Positions 17,063 through 25,677 are shown, numbered from the stretch's first letter. The stretch: DNA of 64,000 bases from Janthinobacterium sp. BJB426 (GCF_002735705.1 NZ_PDZL01000025.1:1-64000), one strand, 5' to 3'. Made by a program: numbers and translations. The notes: a model not told the origin generated them from the letters alone.

Positions 17063-17464
17063 ATGCCTTCAGTCTTTACCTGGAACGTACGTGTCTACTA
17101 TGAAGACACCGACGCCGGCGGCATCGTCTATTACGCTAACTACCTGAAATTCTTCGAACGCGCGCGTACCGAATGGCTGCGCGCCATCGACGTGGGCCAG
17201 CAGGAATTGCTGGAGCAGCACGACGCGATGTTCGTTGTCAAAAGCGTCAACGCCGACTATCATGCGCCAGCCAGGCTCGATGACACGGTAAGATTAACCT
17301 TAAGCATAGAAAAAATGGGGCGCGCCTCCATCGTTTTCCTGCAACAAGCCTGGTGCGGCGACCGCCTGCTCAACACGGCCCGCGTCAAGATCGGCTGCGT
17401 CGATTCGGCACTGCGCCCGCGCGCCGTGCCTGATGCAGTCGCGGTCCGCATGCGCGCCGCCTGA
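17063..17464 (+). CDS. ybgC: Tol-Pal-associated acyl-CoA thioesterase YbgC
   Basis: From ATG at 17063 the product is 133 residues. The hot-dog thioesterase motif YYEDTDAGGIVYYANYLKFFERARTEWL (from about residue 11) carries the catalytic Asp. This start fits the family; an upstream in-frame extension does not. YbgC hydrolyses short acyl-CoA or acyl-ACP substrates and associates with the inner membrane. It is the first gene of the tol-pal operon, with tolQ 47 bases downstream. Confidence 0.95.
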   Translation: MPSVFTWNVRVYYEDTDAGGIVYYANYLKFFERARTEWLRAIDVGQQELLEQHDAMFVVKSVNADYHAPARLDDTVRLTLSIEKMGRASIVFLQQAWCGDRLLNTARVKIGCVDSALRPRAVPDAVAVRMRAA

Positions 17465-17511
17465 GCCCTACCCGCCACCCCCGGACAATTCACCCAACAG
17501 ACTGCCAGCCA

Positions 17512-18201
17512 ATGAACGTTACACAAGATCTTTCTTTCCTCGCGCTCATCTCCAATGCCCATTTGATCGTGCAACTGATCATGGCCCTGCTGCTGCTGAT
17601 TTCCCTGACCAGCTGGACCTACATTTTCCGCAAGATGTTTGCCGTGCGCCAGGCGCGCAAGCAAACCATCGAGTTCGAACGCAGCTTCTGGGCCGGTGGC
17701 AACCTGCATGCGCTGCACCAGAACGCCAGCGGCAACCGCGACCAGAGCGGCGCGCTGGCCCGCATCTTCGACGCCGGCATGGGCGAATTCATCAAAGGCA
17801 AGGCTTCCTACGGTTCGCGTGAAGCGCTGGACGTCGGCGCCGTGCTCGACGGCGCACGCCGCGCCATGCGCGCCGCCTTCCAGCGCGAAATGGACGTGCT
17901 CGAATCGCACCTGGCCTTCCTCGCTTCCGTCGGCTCCGTCTCGCCGTACATCGGCCTGCTCGGCACCGTCTGGGGCATCATGAACGCCTTCCGCGGCCTG
18001 GCCAACGTGCAGCAAGCCACCCTGGCCGCCGTCGCGCCCGGCATTGCCGAAGCGCTGATCGCCACCGCCATCGGCCTGTTCGCGGCCATTCCCGCCGTCG
18101 TCGCCTACAACCGTTTTTCGCATGACATCGACCGCCTGGCGATCCGCTTCGAGAGCTTCGTCGAGGAATTCTCCAACATCTTGCAGCGCCAGTCGCGCTA
18201 A
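17512..18201 (+). CDS. tolQ: Tol-Pal system protein TolQ
   Basis: The 229-residue inner-membrane protein has three membrane spans: about residues 20-40, 135-160 and 170-195. The ExbB/TolQ signatures LLGTVWGIMNAF and ATAIGLFAAIPAVVAYNRF are clear. With TolR it forms the proton channel that energises TolA, driving outer-membrane constriction at division. It is followed by tolR after 15 bases. Confidence 0.97.
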   Translation: MNVTQDLSFLALISNAHLIVQLIMALLLLISLTSWTYIFRKMFAVRQARKQTIEFERSFWAGGNLHALHQNASGNRDQSGALARIFDAGMGEFIKGKASYGSREALDVGAVLDGARRAMRAAFQREMDVLESHLAFLASVGSVSPYIGLLGTVWGIMNAFRGLANVQQATLAAVAPGIAEALIATAIGLFAAIPAVVAYNRFSHDIDRLAIRFESFVEEFSNILQRQSR

Positions 18202-18216
18202 GAGGGAGCAGCGTCC

Positions 18217-18657
18217 ATGGGTTCCTCCTTCAATAGTGGCGGCATGCGCGGCGGTCGTGGCCGCAAGTTCAAGTCCGAAATCAACGTCGTGCCGTATATC
18301 GACGTGATGCTGGTGCTGCTGATCATTTTCATGGTGATGCCGTCGTCGAACAATCCCAGCGTGGTGAATTTGCCCAACGCGGAAAAGTCGGCCAAACCGC
18401 CCGATGACTATATTCAGATCGTGCTGAAGCCGAATGGTTCGCTGTCGATCGGCGTCATCGGCAAGGAACAGTTGTCGCCGGAAACGGAACCGAACCGCGA
18501 CGCCCTGCTGCGCAAGCTGCGCGGTTTGCATGAAAGCAATCCTGACTATCCTGTGATGATCGCGGGCGACAAGGAAAGCAAGTACGACGACGTGATCCAG
18601 CTCATTTCGGAAGCGAAAAAGATGGGGATTACCAGAGTCGGCCTGGCCACCAAGTAA
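18217..18657 (+). CDS. tolR: Tol-Pal system protein TolR
   Basis: The 146-residue product has an N-terminal membrane anchor VVPYIDVMLVLLIIFMVM (about residues 22-39) with the key Asp of the proton pathway, and a periplasmic ExbD-like domain. It partners TolQ. GAGGGAG precedes the start. Confidence 0.97.
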   Translation: MGSSFNSGGMRGGRGRKFKSEINVVPYIDVMLVLLIIFMVMPSSNNPSVVNLPNAEKSAKPPDDYIQIVLKPNGSLSIGVIGKEQLSPETEPNRDALLRKLRGLHESNPDYPVMIAGDKESKYDDVIQLISEAKKMGITRVGLATK

Positions 18658-18705
18658 GCGCCGCATCCTGTTTCCAGACTTGACCGTTTTTAGATAGACT
18701 AGACT

Positions 18706-19716
18706 TTGCAGAACAAACAAATCGACCATGTACTCGGCAAGCCCTACAGCGTGCCGCGCGAACGCAGCCGCTGGCCCTCGCTGGGCCTGGCGCTGGCGAT
18801 GCACCTTGGGCTGCTGTTTTTCCTGTGGGTGGGCGTACACTGGCAAAATACGGAACCTGTCGCCGTCGAAGCGGAAGTGTGGGATATGAAGGTGCAGACG
18901 GCCGCGCCGCCGCCCGACGTGGCGACGGAACCGGAGCCGACACCAACGCCGCCGCAACCGCAAGTGGAACAGCCGGCCCCGCCGCCACCGCCACCCGTGG
19001 CCGCGCCCGAGCCGAAGGTCGACCTGCGCGAGGCGGAGATCGCACTCGAGCGCAAGAAGGCAAAGCTGAAGGAAGAGAAAGACAAAGCGGCAGCGGAAGA
19101 ACGCCGCAAGCAGGAATTGAAGGAACGCGAGGAAGAAAAGCGCGAACTGGAAAAACAGAAGCAGAAAGAAAAAGACAAGGCTGACAAGCTGGAGAAAGAA
19201 AAGGCCGACAAGCTGGAGAAAGCCAAGGAAGCCAAAGAAAAAGCGGCGGAAGAAAAAGCCGAGAAAGAACTGTCCGATAAAAAAGCGGCGGCCGAAAAAG
19301 CGGCCAAGGCGAAAAAAGCGGCGGCGGAAAAAGCCGCAGCCGACAAAATGCGCGCCGATGACATGAAGCGGATGATGGCGCAGGCAGGCAATGGCACAAC
19401 GGGCACGGCCGCGAAAGCGACCGCGCCACGCAAGGACAGCGGCTATGTCGCTGCCCTGACGAGCAAGATCAAGAGCAATATCGCGTACAGCGGTAGCACG
19501 GACGTGCCGGGCAACCCGCGCGCCGTGTTCAAGATCGAGCAACTGCCAACTGGGGAAATTATTTCGGTCCGAAAGATTAAAAGTAGCGGCCTGCCGGCGT
19601 ATGACAGCTCGGTGGAAAACGCCATTAATAAATCGTCGCCACTGCCGAAGAAAAAAGACGGCACCGTGGAACGCGAGATTGAACTCATATTCGAGATGAA
19701 GGATTTGCCTAAATGA
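18706..19716 (+). CDS. tolA: Cell envelope integrity protein TolA
   Basis: The 336-residue product shows the classic three parts: one membrane anchor (about residues 25-42), a Pro-rich stretch then a long Lys/Glu/Ala coiled coil (about 95-215), and a C-terminal domain III (about 240-336) with YSGSTDVPGNPRAVFKIEQLPTGEI. It bridges TolQR to Pal and TolB across the periplasm. No ATG is in frame near the start; TTG at 18706 is used here, with no obvious ribosome site, so the exact start is uncertain. Confidence 0.94.
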   Translation: MQNKQIDHVLGKPYSVPRERSRWPSLGLALAMHLGLLFFLWVGVHWQNTEPVAVEAEVWDMKVQTAAPPPDVATEPEPTPTPPQPQVEQPAPPPPPPVAAPEPKVDLREAEIALERKKAKLKEEKDKAAAEERRKQELKEREEEKRELEKQKQKEKDKADKLEKEKADKLEKAKEAKEKAAEEKAEKELSDKKAAAEKAAKAKKAAAEKAAADKMRADDMKRMMAQAGNGTTGTAAKATAPRKDSGYVAALTSKIKSNIAYSGSTDVPGNPRAVFKIEQLPTGEIISVRKIKSSGLPAYDSSVENAINKSSPLPKKKDGTVEREIELIFEMKDLPK

Positions 19717-20990
19717 TGACCATGAAAAAAATGAGCTATGTCGTGCTCTGCGCCGGCCTGGTGCTGGGAGCGTCAAGCGCCCAGGCGCAGCTGCGCGTGG
19801 AGATTACGGGGATCGGCAGCAACCAGATCCCGGTGGCTGTCGCCAGCTTCGTCAATGAATCGGCCGCGCCGCAATCGCTGTCCGGCATTATCAAGGCCGA
19901 CCTGGCGCGCAGCGGCGTATTCAAGCTGATCGATGCCGATGCGCCCGTATCGGAAACGGCGCCCGTCAGCTACGAGCAATGGAAGTCGCGCGGCGCCGAC
20001 GCGCTGGCGGCAGGCACCGTGCAAAGCATGGCCGATGGCCGCCTGGACGTGCGCTACAAGCTGTTCGACACCATCAAGGGCGCCCAGATCTCGAGCATGA
20101 ACAATGCGGCCGCGCCGCAGTTCAACCGCTTGCTGGCACACAAGATCGCCGATGACATCTATGAGAAGCTGACGGGCGTCAAAGGCGCGTTCGCCACACG
20201 CATCGCCTACGTCACGCAATCGGGCCGCGAATACCGCCTGGAAATCGCCGACGCCGATGGCGAAGGCATCCAGGTCGCCCTGCGCTCGAACGAGCCGATC
20301 ATTTCGCCATCGTGGTCGCCGGACGGCACCAAGGTCGCGTATGTGTCGTTTGAAAAGAAAAAGCCGATCGTCTACGTGCAAAACCTGGTGACGCGCCAGC
20401 GCACCATCGTATCGAATGAAAAAGGCAGCAATTCGGCGCCGAGCTGGAGCCCGGACGGTTCGCGCCTGGCCGTGGCCCTGTCGCGCGACGGTCATACCCA
20501 GGTCTACACCGTCAATGCCGACGGCAGCGGCTTGCGCCGCGTCAGCACCAGCAGCGGCATCGATACGGAACCCCAATTCTCGGCCGATGGCCAAAGTATT
20601 TACTTCACCAGCGATCGCAGCGGCGGACCACAAATCTACCGCATGTCGAGCAGCGGTGGCGAAGCCAAGCGCGTGACGTTTGGCGGCTCCTACAACATCA
20701 GCCCGCGGATTTCGTCCGACGGGAAGACACTCGCTTATATTTCCCGTCGCGACGGCAATTTCCAGCTCTACGCGCTCGACCTGGCTAGTGGCCAGGAACT
20801 GCGCCTGTCGGACACCGCCAACGACGAATCACCGAGCTTTTCGCCCAACGGGAAATATATCATGTACGCGACCGAATCCGGACGACGCAAGTCGCTGGCA
20901 GTGGTATCGGTGGATGGCCGCGTCAAACAGCGTTTGACTACGCAAGCTGGCAATATCAAGGAGCCCACCTGGGGTCCTTTTATGAAGTAA
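19713..20990 (+). CDS. tolB: Tol-Pal system beta-propeller protein TolB
   Basis: The 425-residue product has a Sec signal peptide ending AQAQ (about residue 26), an N-terminal domain, and six WD40-like TolB repeats of the PSWSPDGTKVAYVSFE type (about residues 200-420). It is periplasmic and binds Pal and the TolA C-terminal domain. ATG at 19713 overlaps the tolA stop (ATGA); ATG at 19716 or 19722 are alternatives. Confidence 0.97.
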   Translation: MMTMKKMSYVVLCAGLVLGASSAQAQLRVEITGIGSNQIPVAVASFVNESAAPQSLSGIIKADLARSGVFKLIDADAPVSETAPVSYEQWKSRGADALAAGTVQSMADGRLDVRYKLFDTIKGAQISSMNNAAAPQFNRLLAHKIADDIYEKLTGVKGAFATRIAYVTQSGREYRLEIADADGEGIQVALRSNEPIISPSWSPDGTKVAYVSFEKKKPIVYVQNLVTRQRTIVSNEKGSNSAPSWSPDGSRLAVALSRDGHTQVYTVNADGSGLRRVSTSSGIDTEPQFSADGQSIYFTSDRSGGPQIYRMSSSGGEAKRVTFGGSYNISPRISSDGKTLAYISRRDGNFQLYALDLASGQELRLSDTANDESPSFSPNGKYIMYATESGRRKSLAVVSVDGRVKQRLTTQAGNIKEPTWGPFMK

Positions 20991-21033
20991 ATGCTGTACA
21001 GTTTCACCTTTAACCATGACCCGGAGAATAAAA

Positions 21034-21555
21034 ATGAGTAACTTTAAAAGTTTGGCTTTCATCGCCGCTACCGCAGCCCTGCTGTCCGCCTGCAGCACCC
21101 CAGTCAAAGTAGCAGAGACCCCAGTGGTTGAGCGCGCTCCTGAAAAAGTCGTTGCACCAGTTGACACCCGTCAAGTTCAGCCAGTGACGACCGCATCGGT
21201 CGATCCACTGGACGATCCAAAAGGCGTGCTGGCTAACCGCAGCATCTACTTCGACTTCGACAAGTACGTCGTGCGCGAAGCGGACACCCCAGTCGTGCAA
21301 AACCACGCTGGCTACCTGGTGAAAACGCCTAGCCGCAAGATCCTGATCCAAGGTAACACCGATGAACGCGGTGGCGCTGAGTACAACCTGGCCCTGGGCC
21401 AGAAACGTGCTGAAGCCGTGCGCAAGTCGATGGCAGCCCTGGGCGTGCCAGAAGGCCAAATGGAAGCCGTGTCGCTGGGCAAAGAAAAGCCTAAAGCTCA
21501 AGGCAGCAACGAAGCAGCATGGGCAGAAAACCGCCGCGCTGACATCGTTTATTGA
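21034..21555 (+). CDS. pal: Peptidoglycan-associated lipoprotein Pal
   Basis: From ATG at 21034, with a GGAG site at 21022-21025, the product is 173 residues. The lipobox LLSAC gives lipid attachment at Cys20. The OmpA-like domain follows: IYFDFDKYVVREAD, GNTDERGGAEYNLALGQKRAEAV and the C-terminal AWAENRRADIVY, which binds diaminopimelate in peptidoglycan. It anchors the outer membrane to the wall and links to TolB. Confidence 0.97.
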   Translation: MSNFKSLAFIAATAALLSACSTPVKVAETPVVERAPEKVVAPVDTRQVQPVTTASVDPLDDPKGVLANRSIYFDFDKYVVREADTPVVQNHAGYLVKTPSRKILIQGNTDERGGAEYNLALGQKRAEAVRKSMAALGVPEGQMEAVSLGKEKPKAQGSNEAAWAENRRADIVY

Positions 21556-21618
21556 TGTTTACGGGTGAGCGCGGCAGCATTGACGCTTACCTAACTGGCC
21601 AGTCATAGGCATAATAAT

Positions 21619-21653
21619 GGGGCGCAGCGCGGTGATTCACCGCCCGGCGCCCC
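21619..21653 (+). terminator. Hairpin between pal and cpoB
   Basis: GGGGCGC pairs with GCGCCCC, and GCGGTG with CACCGC inside it, followed by GTTT. The T-run is short, so it may only partly terminate and reduce cpoB expression relative to pal. Confidence 0.45.
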
Positions 21654-21689
21654 GTTTGCATGTTTGCGTAACCTTAGAAAGCCCGACTC

Positions 21690-22448
21690 ATGATGACATT
21701 CTCGAAAGCCGGCGTCGCCGCCGCCTTGATGGCCGCGTTTGCCTACCTGCCCCTGCACGCCAACGCCGCCCTGTTCGATGACGACGAAGCGCGCAAGGCC
21801 ATCCTCGAGCTGCGCGCCAAGGTCGACGCCATGGCGCGCGACCTGAACAGCCGCATCGACGCCAAGGCGGACAAGACCAGCACCTTGAGCCTGATCAACC
21901 AGCACGACCAAACCATGCAGGAGATCGCCCGCCTGCGCGGCCAGATCGAAGTGCTGGGCAACGATCTGGCGAACACGCAAAAGCGCCAGAAGGATTTCTA
22001 CACCGATATCGATGCGCGCCTGCGCAAGCTCGAACCGCGCCAGGTCACCATCGACGGCCAGGAAGCGGCCGTGGGCGTATCCGAGCAAAGCGCATACGAA
22101 TCCGCGTTCGGCCTGTTCAAGTCGGGCGACTACAAGGGCGCCGTGACGGCCCTGGACGGCTTCGTCAAGCGCTATCCGGAATCAGCCTACGCGGCCAACG
22201 CGCAATACTGGCTGGGTAACGCCTATTACGCCCAGCGCGACTGCAAGAGCGCCATCACGGCCCAGCAGGCAGTGCTGAAACACTACCCGGACAGCCCTAA
22301 AGCGCCCGACGCCATGCTCAACATCGCCAGCTGCTACACGGAGCTGAAAGACAAGCCGAACGCGACCAAGACGCTAAACGCCCTGATCTCGCGCTACCCG
22401 GACTCCAGCGCGGCCCAGGCCGCCAAGGAACGGGGCGGCAAAAAGTAA
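21690..22448 (+). CDS. cpoB: Cell division coordinator CpoB (YbgF)
   Basis: The 252-residue product has a signal peptide ending ANAA, an N-terminal coiled-coil trimerisation region (about residues 30-120) and three TPR repeats (about 125-250: YESAFGLFKSGDYKGAV, AQYWLGNAYYAQRD, AMLNIASCYTELKD). CpoB is periplasmic, binds TolA and coordinates PBP1B with the Tol machine during constriction. It closes the tol-pal operon. Confidence 0.95.
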   Translation: MMTFSKAGVAAALMAAFAYLPLHANAALFDDDEARKAILELRAKVDAMARDLNSRIDAKADKTSTLSLINQHDQTMQEIARLRGQIEVLGNDLANTQKRQKDFYTDIDARLRKLEPRQVTIDGQEAAVGVSEQSAYESAFGLFKSGDYKGAVTALDGFVKRYPESAYAANAQYWLGNAYYAQRDCKSAITAQQAVLKHYPDSPKAPDAMLNIASCYTELKDKPNATKTLNALISRYPDSSAAQAAKERGGKK

Positions 22449-22475
22449 AAGCGGGGAAAAAGTTGCCCGTTAGGT

Positions 22476-22504
22476 TTGACAGAATCCCGGGCACCCCCTA
22501 TAAT
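22476..22504 (+). promoter_or_regulatory. Consensus sigma70 promoter of the first tRNA-Lys doublet
   Basis: TTGACA and TATAAT, both perfect consensus hexamers, are separated by 17 bases and end 11 bases before the first tRNA-Lys. It is a strong stable-RNA promoter. Confidence 0.9.
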
Positions 22505-22515
22505 CTTTCTTCTTC

Positions 22516-22591
22516 GGGTCGTTAGCTCAGCTGGTAGAGCAGCGGACTTTTAATCCGTTGGTCGCAGGTTCGAATCCCGCACGGCCTACCA
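22516..22591 (+). tRNA. tRNA-Lys (anticodon TTT), copy 1
   Basis: The 76-base gene folds as a cloverleaf: acceptor GGGTCGT/ACGGCCT with a G-U first pair, D arm GCTC...GAGC, anticodon arm GCGGA-CTTTTAA-TCCGT, and T arm GCAGG-TTCGAAT-CCCGC. CCA is encoded. The sequence is identical to three other copies at 22681, 28902 and 29049. Confidence 0.98.
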
Positions 22592-22680
22592 CGAATACGC
22601 AGTACTGATCTGCTTGCGAGTTGTTATAGCAAGCATTTTTTTACGGCACAGTGTTACCGAAGTTGTTGTAAAAAGTTTTT

Positions 22681-22756
22681 GGGTCGTTAGCTCAGCTGGT
22701 AGAGCAGCGGACTTTTAATCCGTTGGTCGCAGGTTCGAATCCCGCACGGCCTACCA
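22681..22756 (+). tRNA. tRNA-Lys (anticodon TTT), copy 2
   Basis: This is identical to copy 1 over all 76 bases, with encoded CCA. It lies 89 bases after copy 1; the spacer ends in a run of A and T. The pair is probably one transcript ended by the hairpin at 22771. Confidence 0.98.
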
Positions 22757-22770
22757 AATACGTCAGAGAA

Positions 22771-22800
22771 GCCAACCGTTCGCGGTTGGCTTTTTTGTTT
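22771..22800 (+). terminator. Terminator of the first tRNA-Lys doublet
   Basis: GCCAACCG-TTCG-CGGTTGGC is a stable UUCG tetraloop hairpin followed by TTTTTTGTTT. The same 30 bases recur after the second doublet at 29139. Confidence 0.95.
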
Positions 22801-22884
22801 TCAGCAGCATCACTTGCACGCGATGCCACCCCTGACACAAATCAAACGCCTTGTCACCCGCGCTACATCTCTGTCGGACTGTCG

Positions 22885-22890
22885 TATAAT
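22885..22890 (+). promoter_or_regulatory. -10 element of the ParDE-like operon
   Basis: A perfect TATAAT lies only 9 bases before the antitoxin ATG, with no ribosome-binding site between. This implies a leaderless or near-leaderless mRNA. No good -35 is seen at normal spacing. Confidence 0.55.
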
Positions 22891-22899
22891 CAGACCATC

Positions 22900-23103
22900 A
22901 TGAACGCCAGCCCATCCTCGACCACGTCCGAATTTGCGACAACGGAAGCCGCCGAAACCTATAAACAATGGTTTCGCACAAAGGTGCTGGCGTCGCTCAA
23001 TGATGACCGCCCTACCGCCTCGCACGAGACAGTCATGGCGCAACTGAGGAAAATCGTCACGCCACAGACTGACGGCCATGCTGCCGATTCAATGGAAGGT
23101 TGA
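22900..23103 (+). CDS. Antitoxin of a ParDE/RelBE-type module
   Basis: The 67-residue product starts at ATG 22900 (MNASPSSTTSEFATTEAAE). The central part TYKQWFRTKVLASLNDDRPTASHETVMAQL resembles the antitoxin of StbDE/ParDE pairs. Its 3' end overlaps the toxin gene by 26 bases, typical of coupled antitoxin-toxin genes. The antitoxin is expected to bind and neutralise the toxin and repress the operon. A longer frame runs back into the tRNA and is not credible. Confidence 0.8.
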   Translation: MNASPSSTTSEFATTEAAETYKQWFRTKVLASLNDDRPTASHETVMAQLRKIVTPQTDGHAADSMEG

Positions 23104-23353
23104 AGCGCAGGAAGACTTGACCGCGATCCTCACTTACATCGCGCAGCGCAACCCGCCAGCAGCACTGCAGCTTTACAACGACATCGACAACGCCATCTCC
23201 CAACTTCCACGTCATCCTCATTTGTACCGAACCGGAAGAGTTGCCGGCACGCGGGAACTGGCAGTCCACCCAAACTATGTCGTCGTATATCGCGTTGAAG
23301 CAAGCGCGATAGAAATTCTTGCCGTCATGCATACACGGCAACTATATCCCTGA
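23078..23353 (+). CDS. Type II toxin of the RelE/ParE family
   Basis: The 91-residue product matches the ParE/RelE fold: VEAQEDLTAILTYIAQRNPPAA in the first helix pair, PHLYRTGRVAGTRELAVHPNYVVVYRV in the sheet, and IEILAVMHTRQLYP at the C-terminus, the ParE-like ending. ParE toxins target gyrase, RelE toxins cleave mRNA; the sequence alone favours the ParE side. It overlaps the antitoxin gene. The next genes on the opposite strand form a second toxin-antitoxin pair, only 75 bases away. Confidence 0.9.
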   Translation: MLPIQWKVEAQEDLTAILTYIAQRNPPAALQLYNDIDNAISQLPRHPHLYRTGRVAGTRELAVHPNYVVVYRVEASAIEILAVMHTRQLYP

Positions 23354-23428
23354 GCAACAATACTCTCTGCCATACGGAACACCGCTTTTAATGCGGGACC
23401 TCAGCCTTGCGAGTACCAAAGTAAGCCA

Positions 23429-23728
23429 CTACACCCGCCGCGCCCGCAGCCACTCCTTCAGCGCATCATTCATGCGCGTTTGCCAACCGTCGCCGGTGGC
23501 CTTGAAGGCCTCGATAATTTCAGCGTCGAAGCGTATGGTCGTGCTGACCTTGCCGCCGCCACCCGCAGGCCTGCCGCGACGACGCGCCATTTCTTGCTGC
23601 GCCTCGGGACGGGAAACGGGCTTGTCGCCCACTTGCCAGACGCCTTGCTCAAAAAAACCGTCCGTCAATTCAGGCGCATCGTCGTGATCAACCCAGGCCT
23701 TGCTTGTATTTGTCGATTTCGCGTTCAT
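23429..23728 (-). CDS. brnA: Antitoxin BrnA
   Basis: The 99-residue product ends in a ribbon-helix-helix DNA-binding domain, GKVSTTIRFDAEIIEAFKATGDGWQTRMNDALKEWL (about residues 59-94), exactly the BrnA arrangement. BrnA binds BrnT and represses the operon. It follows brnT with a 41-base overlap. Toxin-first order is the normal brnTA layout. Confidence 0.9.
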   Translation of the reverse strand: MNAKSTNTSKAWVDHDDAPELTDGFFEQGVWQVGDKPVSRPEAQQEMARRRGRPAGGGGKVSTTIRFDAEIIEAFKATGDGWQTRMNDALKEWLRARRV

Positions 23729-23960
23729 TTGCCTTCCTCATGCTGATGATTCTGCGCGCCAGGCCACGCGGCGTCCAGACCAATACAATCAGACGCTCGT
23801 CGAGCCAGCCTGCAGTGATGAAGCGGGATTCGCCATAGTCTTGGCGCTGGTCCGGCAGCGTAATGGTGAGCCCGTCAAACACTACACGCGCACGCGCAAA
23901 GTCGAGACCACGCTCCCTGAGCGTCTTTTCACGCTTGGCAGCATCAAAAGTGATTCTCAT
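23688..23960 (-). CDS. brnT: Toxin BrnT
   Basis: The 90-residue product is a BrnT family member: ITFDAAKREKTLRERGLDFARARVVFDG at the N-terminus, GESRFITAGWLDERLIVLVWTPRG in the middle and RIISMRKANEREIDKY at the end. BrnT is a RelE-fold ribonuclease toxin. The leader on the minus strand is very AT-rich (TTATTTGTTACTACAATAAATAATG) with imperfect dyad symmetry, a likely BrnA operator and promoter. Confidence 0.92.
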   Translation of the reverse strand: MRITFDAAKREKTLRERGLDFARARVVFDGLTITLPDQRQDYGESRFITAGWLDERLIVLVWTPRGLARRIISMRKANEREIDKYKQGLG

Positions 23961-24043
23961 TATTTATTGTAGTAACAAATAATAGAAACAGCCAGCCCTG
24001 TTTCGCGAGCAAGGGCGCCATCGGGACTGCTACATCGCCGCCC

Positions 24044-25174
24044 TTAACGCGACGCCAACGCCGGCCGCCCGGCCAGATGCGCCACCACGCCACCCATCAC
24101 CCGCCCCAGCGGCACCTCCACCCAGCGGTAAAACGCGGCGCCGGCCGCCAGGCTGGCGCCCCAGGCCGTCAGCATGCCCAGCGCCTGCCACTCGGGCTCG
24201 AGCGGGACATAGCTGATAAACAGAGCATTCACCAGCAGGCTGACGGGGAAGTGCACGAGGAAGACAGCATATGAAATACGCCCGAGGGCGTTGATGACGT
24301 TCCAGGCGCCGCCCTGGGACGGCGTGCGGGCGCGGCCGAACAGGAACAGGGCGCAGGCGACGATCAGGGCCAGGGCGATGCGGCTGCGGTAGTCGACGGC
24401 CAGGGCCAGCAGGACGGGCACGGCGGCCATCGCCATGAGCACGGTCATGGCGCCGGGTTTGCGGGCCGGATCGCTGGCCCACCAGGCCAGCATGCCAAGG
24501 CCATAGCTGCCGAAGAAATACGGCGCCCAGTTGTCCCAGTCCGCGTCGAGATTGAAATACAGCAGGGAAAAGGTGATGCCGACGGTGACGGCCAGCGGCA
24601 TGAGCCAGTGCCGGCGCTGATGGCCCGCCACGCGGCTACCTAGCCACAGCAGCGATACCGTCAGCAGGTAGAGCTGGAAATCGATGGCCACGTACCAGGC
24701 GCCAGCCGACAGCGATTCATAGCCCAGCACGCCATGCAGCAGCAAGGCATGGGCGCTCAGCTGGCCCAGGGTGACGGCGGCCGACATGGAGTCGTGCATC
24801 ATCCAGATACCGGCCACGGGCGTGATGATGGCGGCGAGCAAGGTGGCGGCAAGGAAAGGCGGCGCCAGCTTGGCATAGCGGCGCCAGATCGCCTGCAGCG
24901 GGGTGGCAATGCCGGGATGGCCGGCGGGAGAGAGCGATTTGGCGACCAGAAAGCCGCCGATGACGAGAAACACTTGCACGGCGATGCGCGCGCTGCCGCC
25001 CAGCCAGTCCAGCAACGCAGGCCACAGGGGTTGCACGTAGTCGGACATGGGGCCGTAAAACGCCAGGTGGTGCAACACGATCAACTGCGCCGCGCCTGCC
25101 TTCAAACCATTGATCCAGCCAAACTGCGGACGATGTGCCAGGTCCGCCTGTGATACCACTGCTGCTGCCGTCAT
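24044..25174 (-). CDS. Acyltransferase 3 family membrane protein
   Basis: The 376-residue product has about ten predicted membrane spans and the N-terminal pattern FGWINGLKAGAAQLIVLHHLAFYG, with the paired His residues of acyltransferase 3 (OafA/NodX) proteins. QVFLVIGGFLVAKSL is the second conserved segment. Such proteins O-acylate surface sugars or lipids. It has a good AGGATAGGG site. The neighbours do not suggest a substrate. Confidence 0.87.
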   Translation of the reverse strand: MTAAAVVSQADLAHRPQFGWINGLKAGAAQLIVLHHLAFYGPMSDYVQPLWPALLDWLGGSARIAVQVFLVIGGFLVAKSLSPAGHPGIATPLQAIWRRYAKLAPPFLAATLLAAIITPVAGIWMMHDSMSAAVTLGQLSAHALLLHGVLGYESLSAGAWYVAIDFQLYLLTVSLLWLGSRVAGHQRRHWLMPLAVTVGITFSLLYFNLDADWDNWAPYFFGSYGLGMLAWWASDPARKPGAMTVLMAMAAVPVLLALAVDYRSRIALALIVACALFLFGRARTPSQGGAWNVINALGRISYAVFLVHFPVSLLVNALFISYVPLEPEWQALGMLTAWGASLAAGAAFYRWVEVPLGRVMGGVVAHLAGRPALASR

Positions 25175-25296
25175 TCCCTATCCTTGCCGTGCCAGGTAGT
25201 GTCGCCAGCCCATCGCGCAACAGGCGCGCGGCTGAGGATTTACCGAAAGGCCGACATCATAGCCGAGCCTGGCAAATGGCGGGGCACGGCAGGCGG

Positions 25297-25650
25297 CTAG
25301 ACTGCCTGTCCGCCCGCGTCCGACACCTCGGGCGCCACTGGCTGCTGCGCCAGGATGACGTCGAGCAAACCGGGAAAACGGCTCTCGATATCGGCGCGGC
25401 GCAGGGTGTTCATGTGCGTCGTGCCCGCGTTTTCCGTGTAGACGAGGCCCGCTTCGCGCAAGACCTTGAAATGGTGGGAAACGGTCGACTTCGGCCGCCC
25501 ACCGTCGAGGTCGCCACAAGCGGCCGCGTCGACTCTGGCCAGGTGGCGCACGATGTCGAGGCGAATGGAATCGCTCAAAGCGTACAGCACTCTTTCAAGG
25601 ACGAATTCGCTGGCGGGAGGATGTTTGTGTGGGCGCATGAGCAGAATCAT
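25297..25650 (-). CDS. ArsR/SmtB family transcriptional regulator
   Basis: The 117-residue product is a winged-helix ArsR protein: LYALSDSIRLDIVRHLARV, then GRPKSTVSHHFKVLREAGLVYTENAGTTHMNTLRRADIESRFPGLLD. No metal-binding Cys cluster of the ArsR/SmtB type is evident apart from one Cys (AACGDL), so it may sense something other than metal. It is divergent from the xenA-like gene, which is its likely target. Met5 (25638) is an alternative start. Confidence 0.9.
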   Translation of the reverse strand: MILLMRPHKHPPASEFVLERVLYALSDSIRLDIVRHLARVDAAACGDLDGGRPKSTVSHHFKVLREAGLVYTENAGTTHMNTLRRADIESRFPGLLDVILAQQPVAPEVSDAGGQAV

Positions 25651-25677
25651 ACAGCATGCGCTATACTAATTCCATTC

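Noticed and set aside
22851..22890. Consensus promoter TTGTCA-TATAAT for the ParDE-like operon
   Set aside because: The spacing is 28 bases, far too long. Only the -10 was kept.
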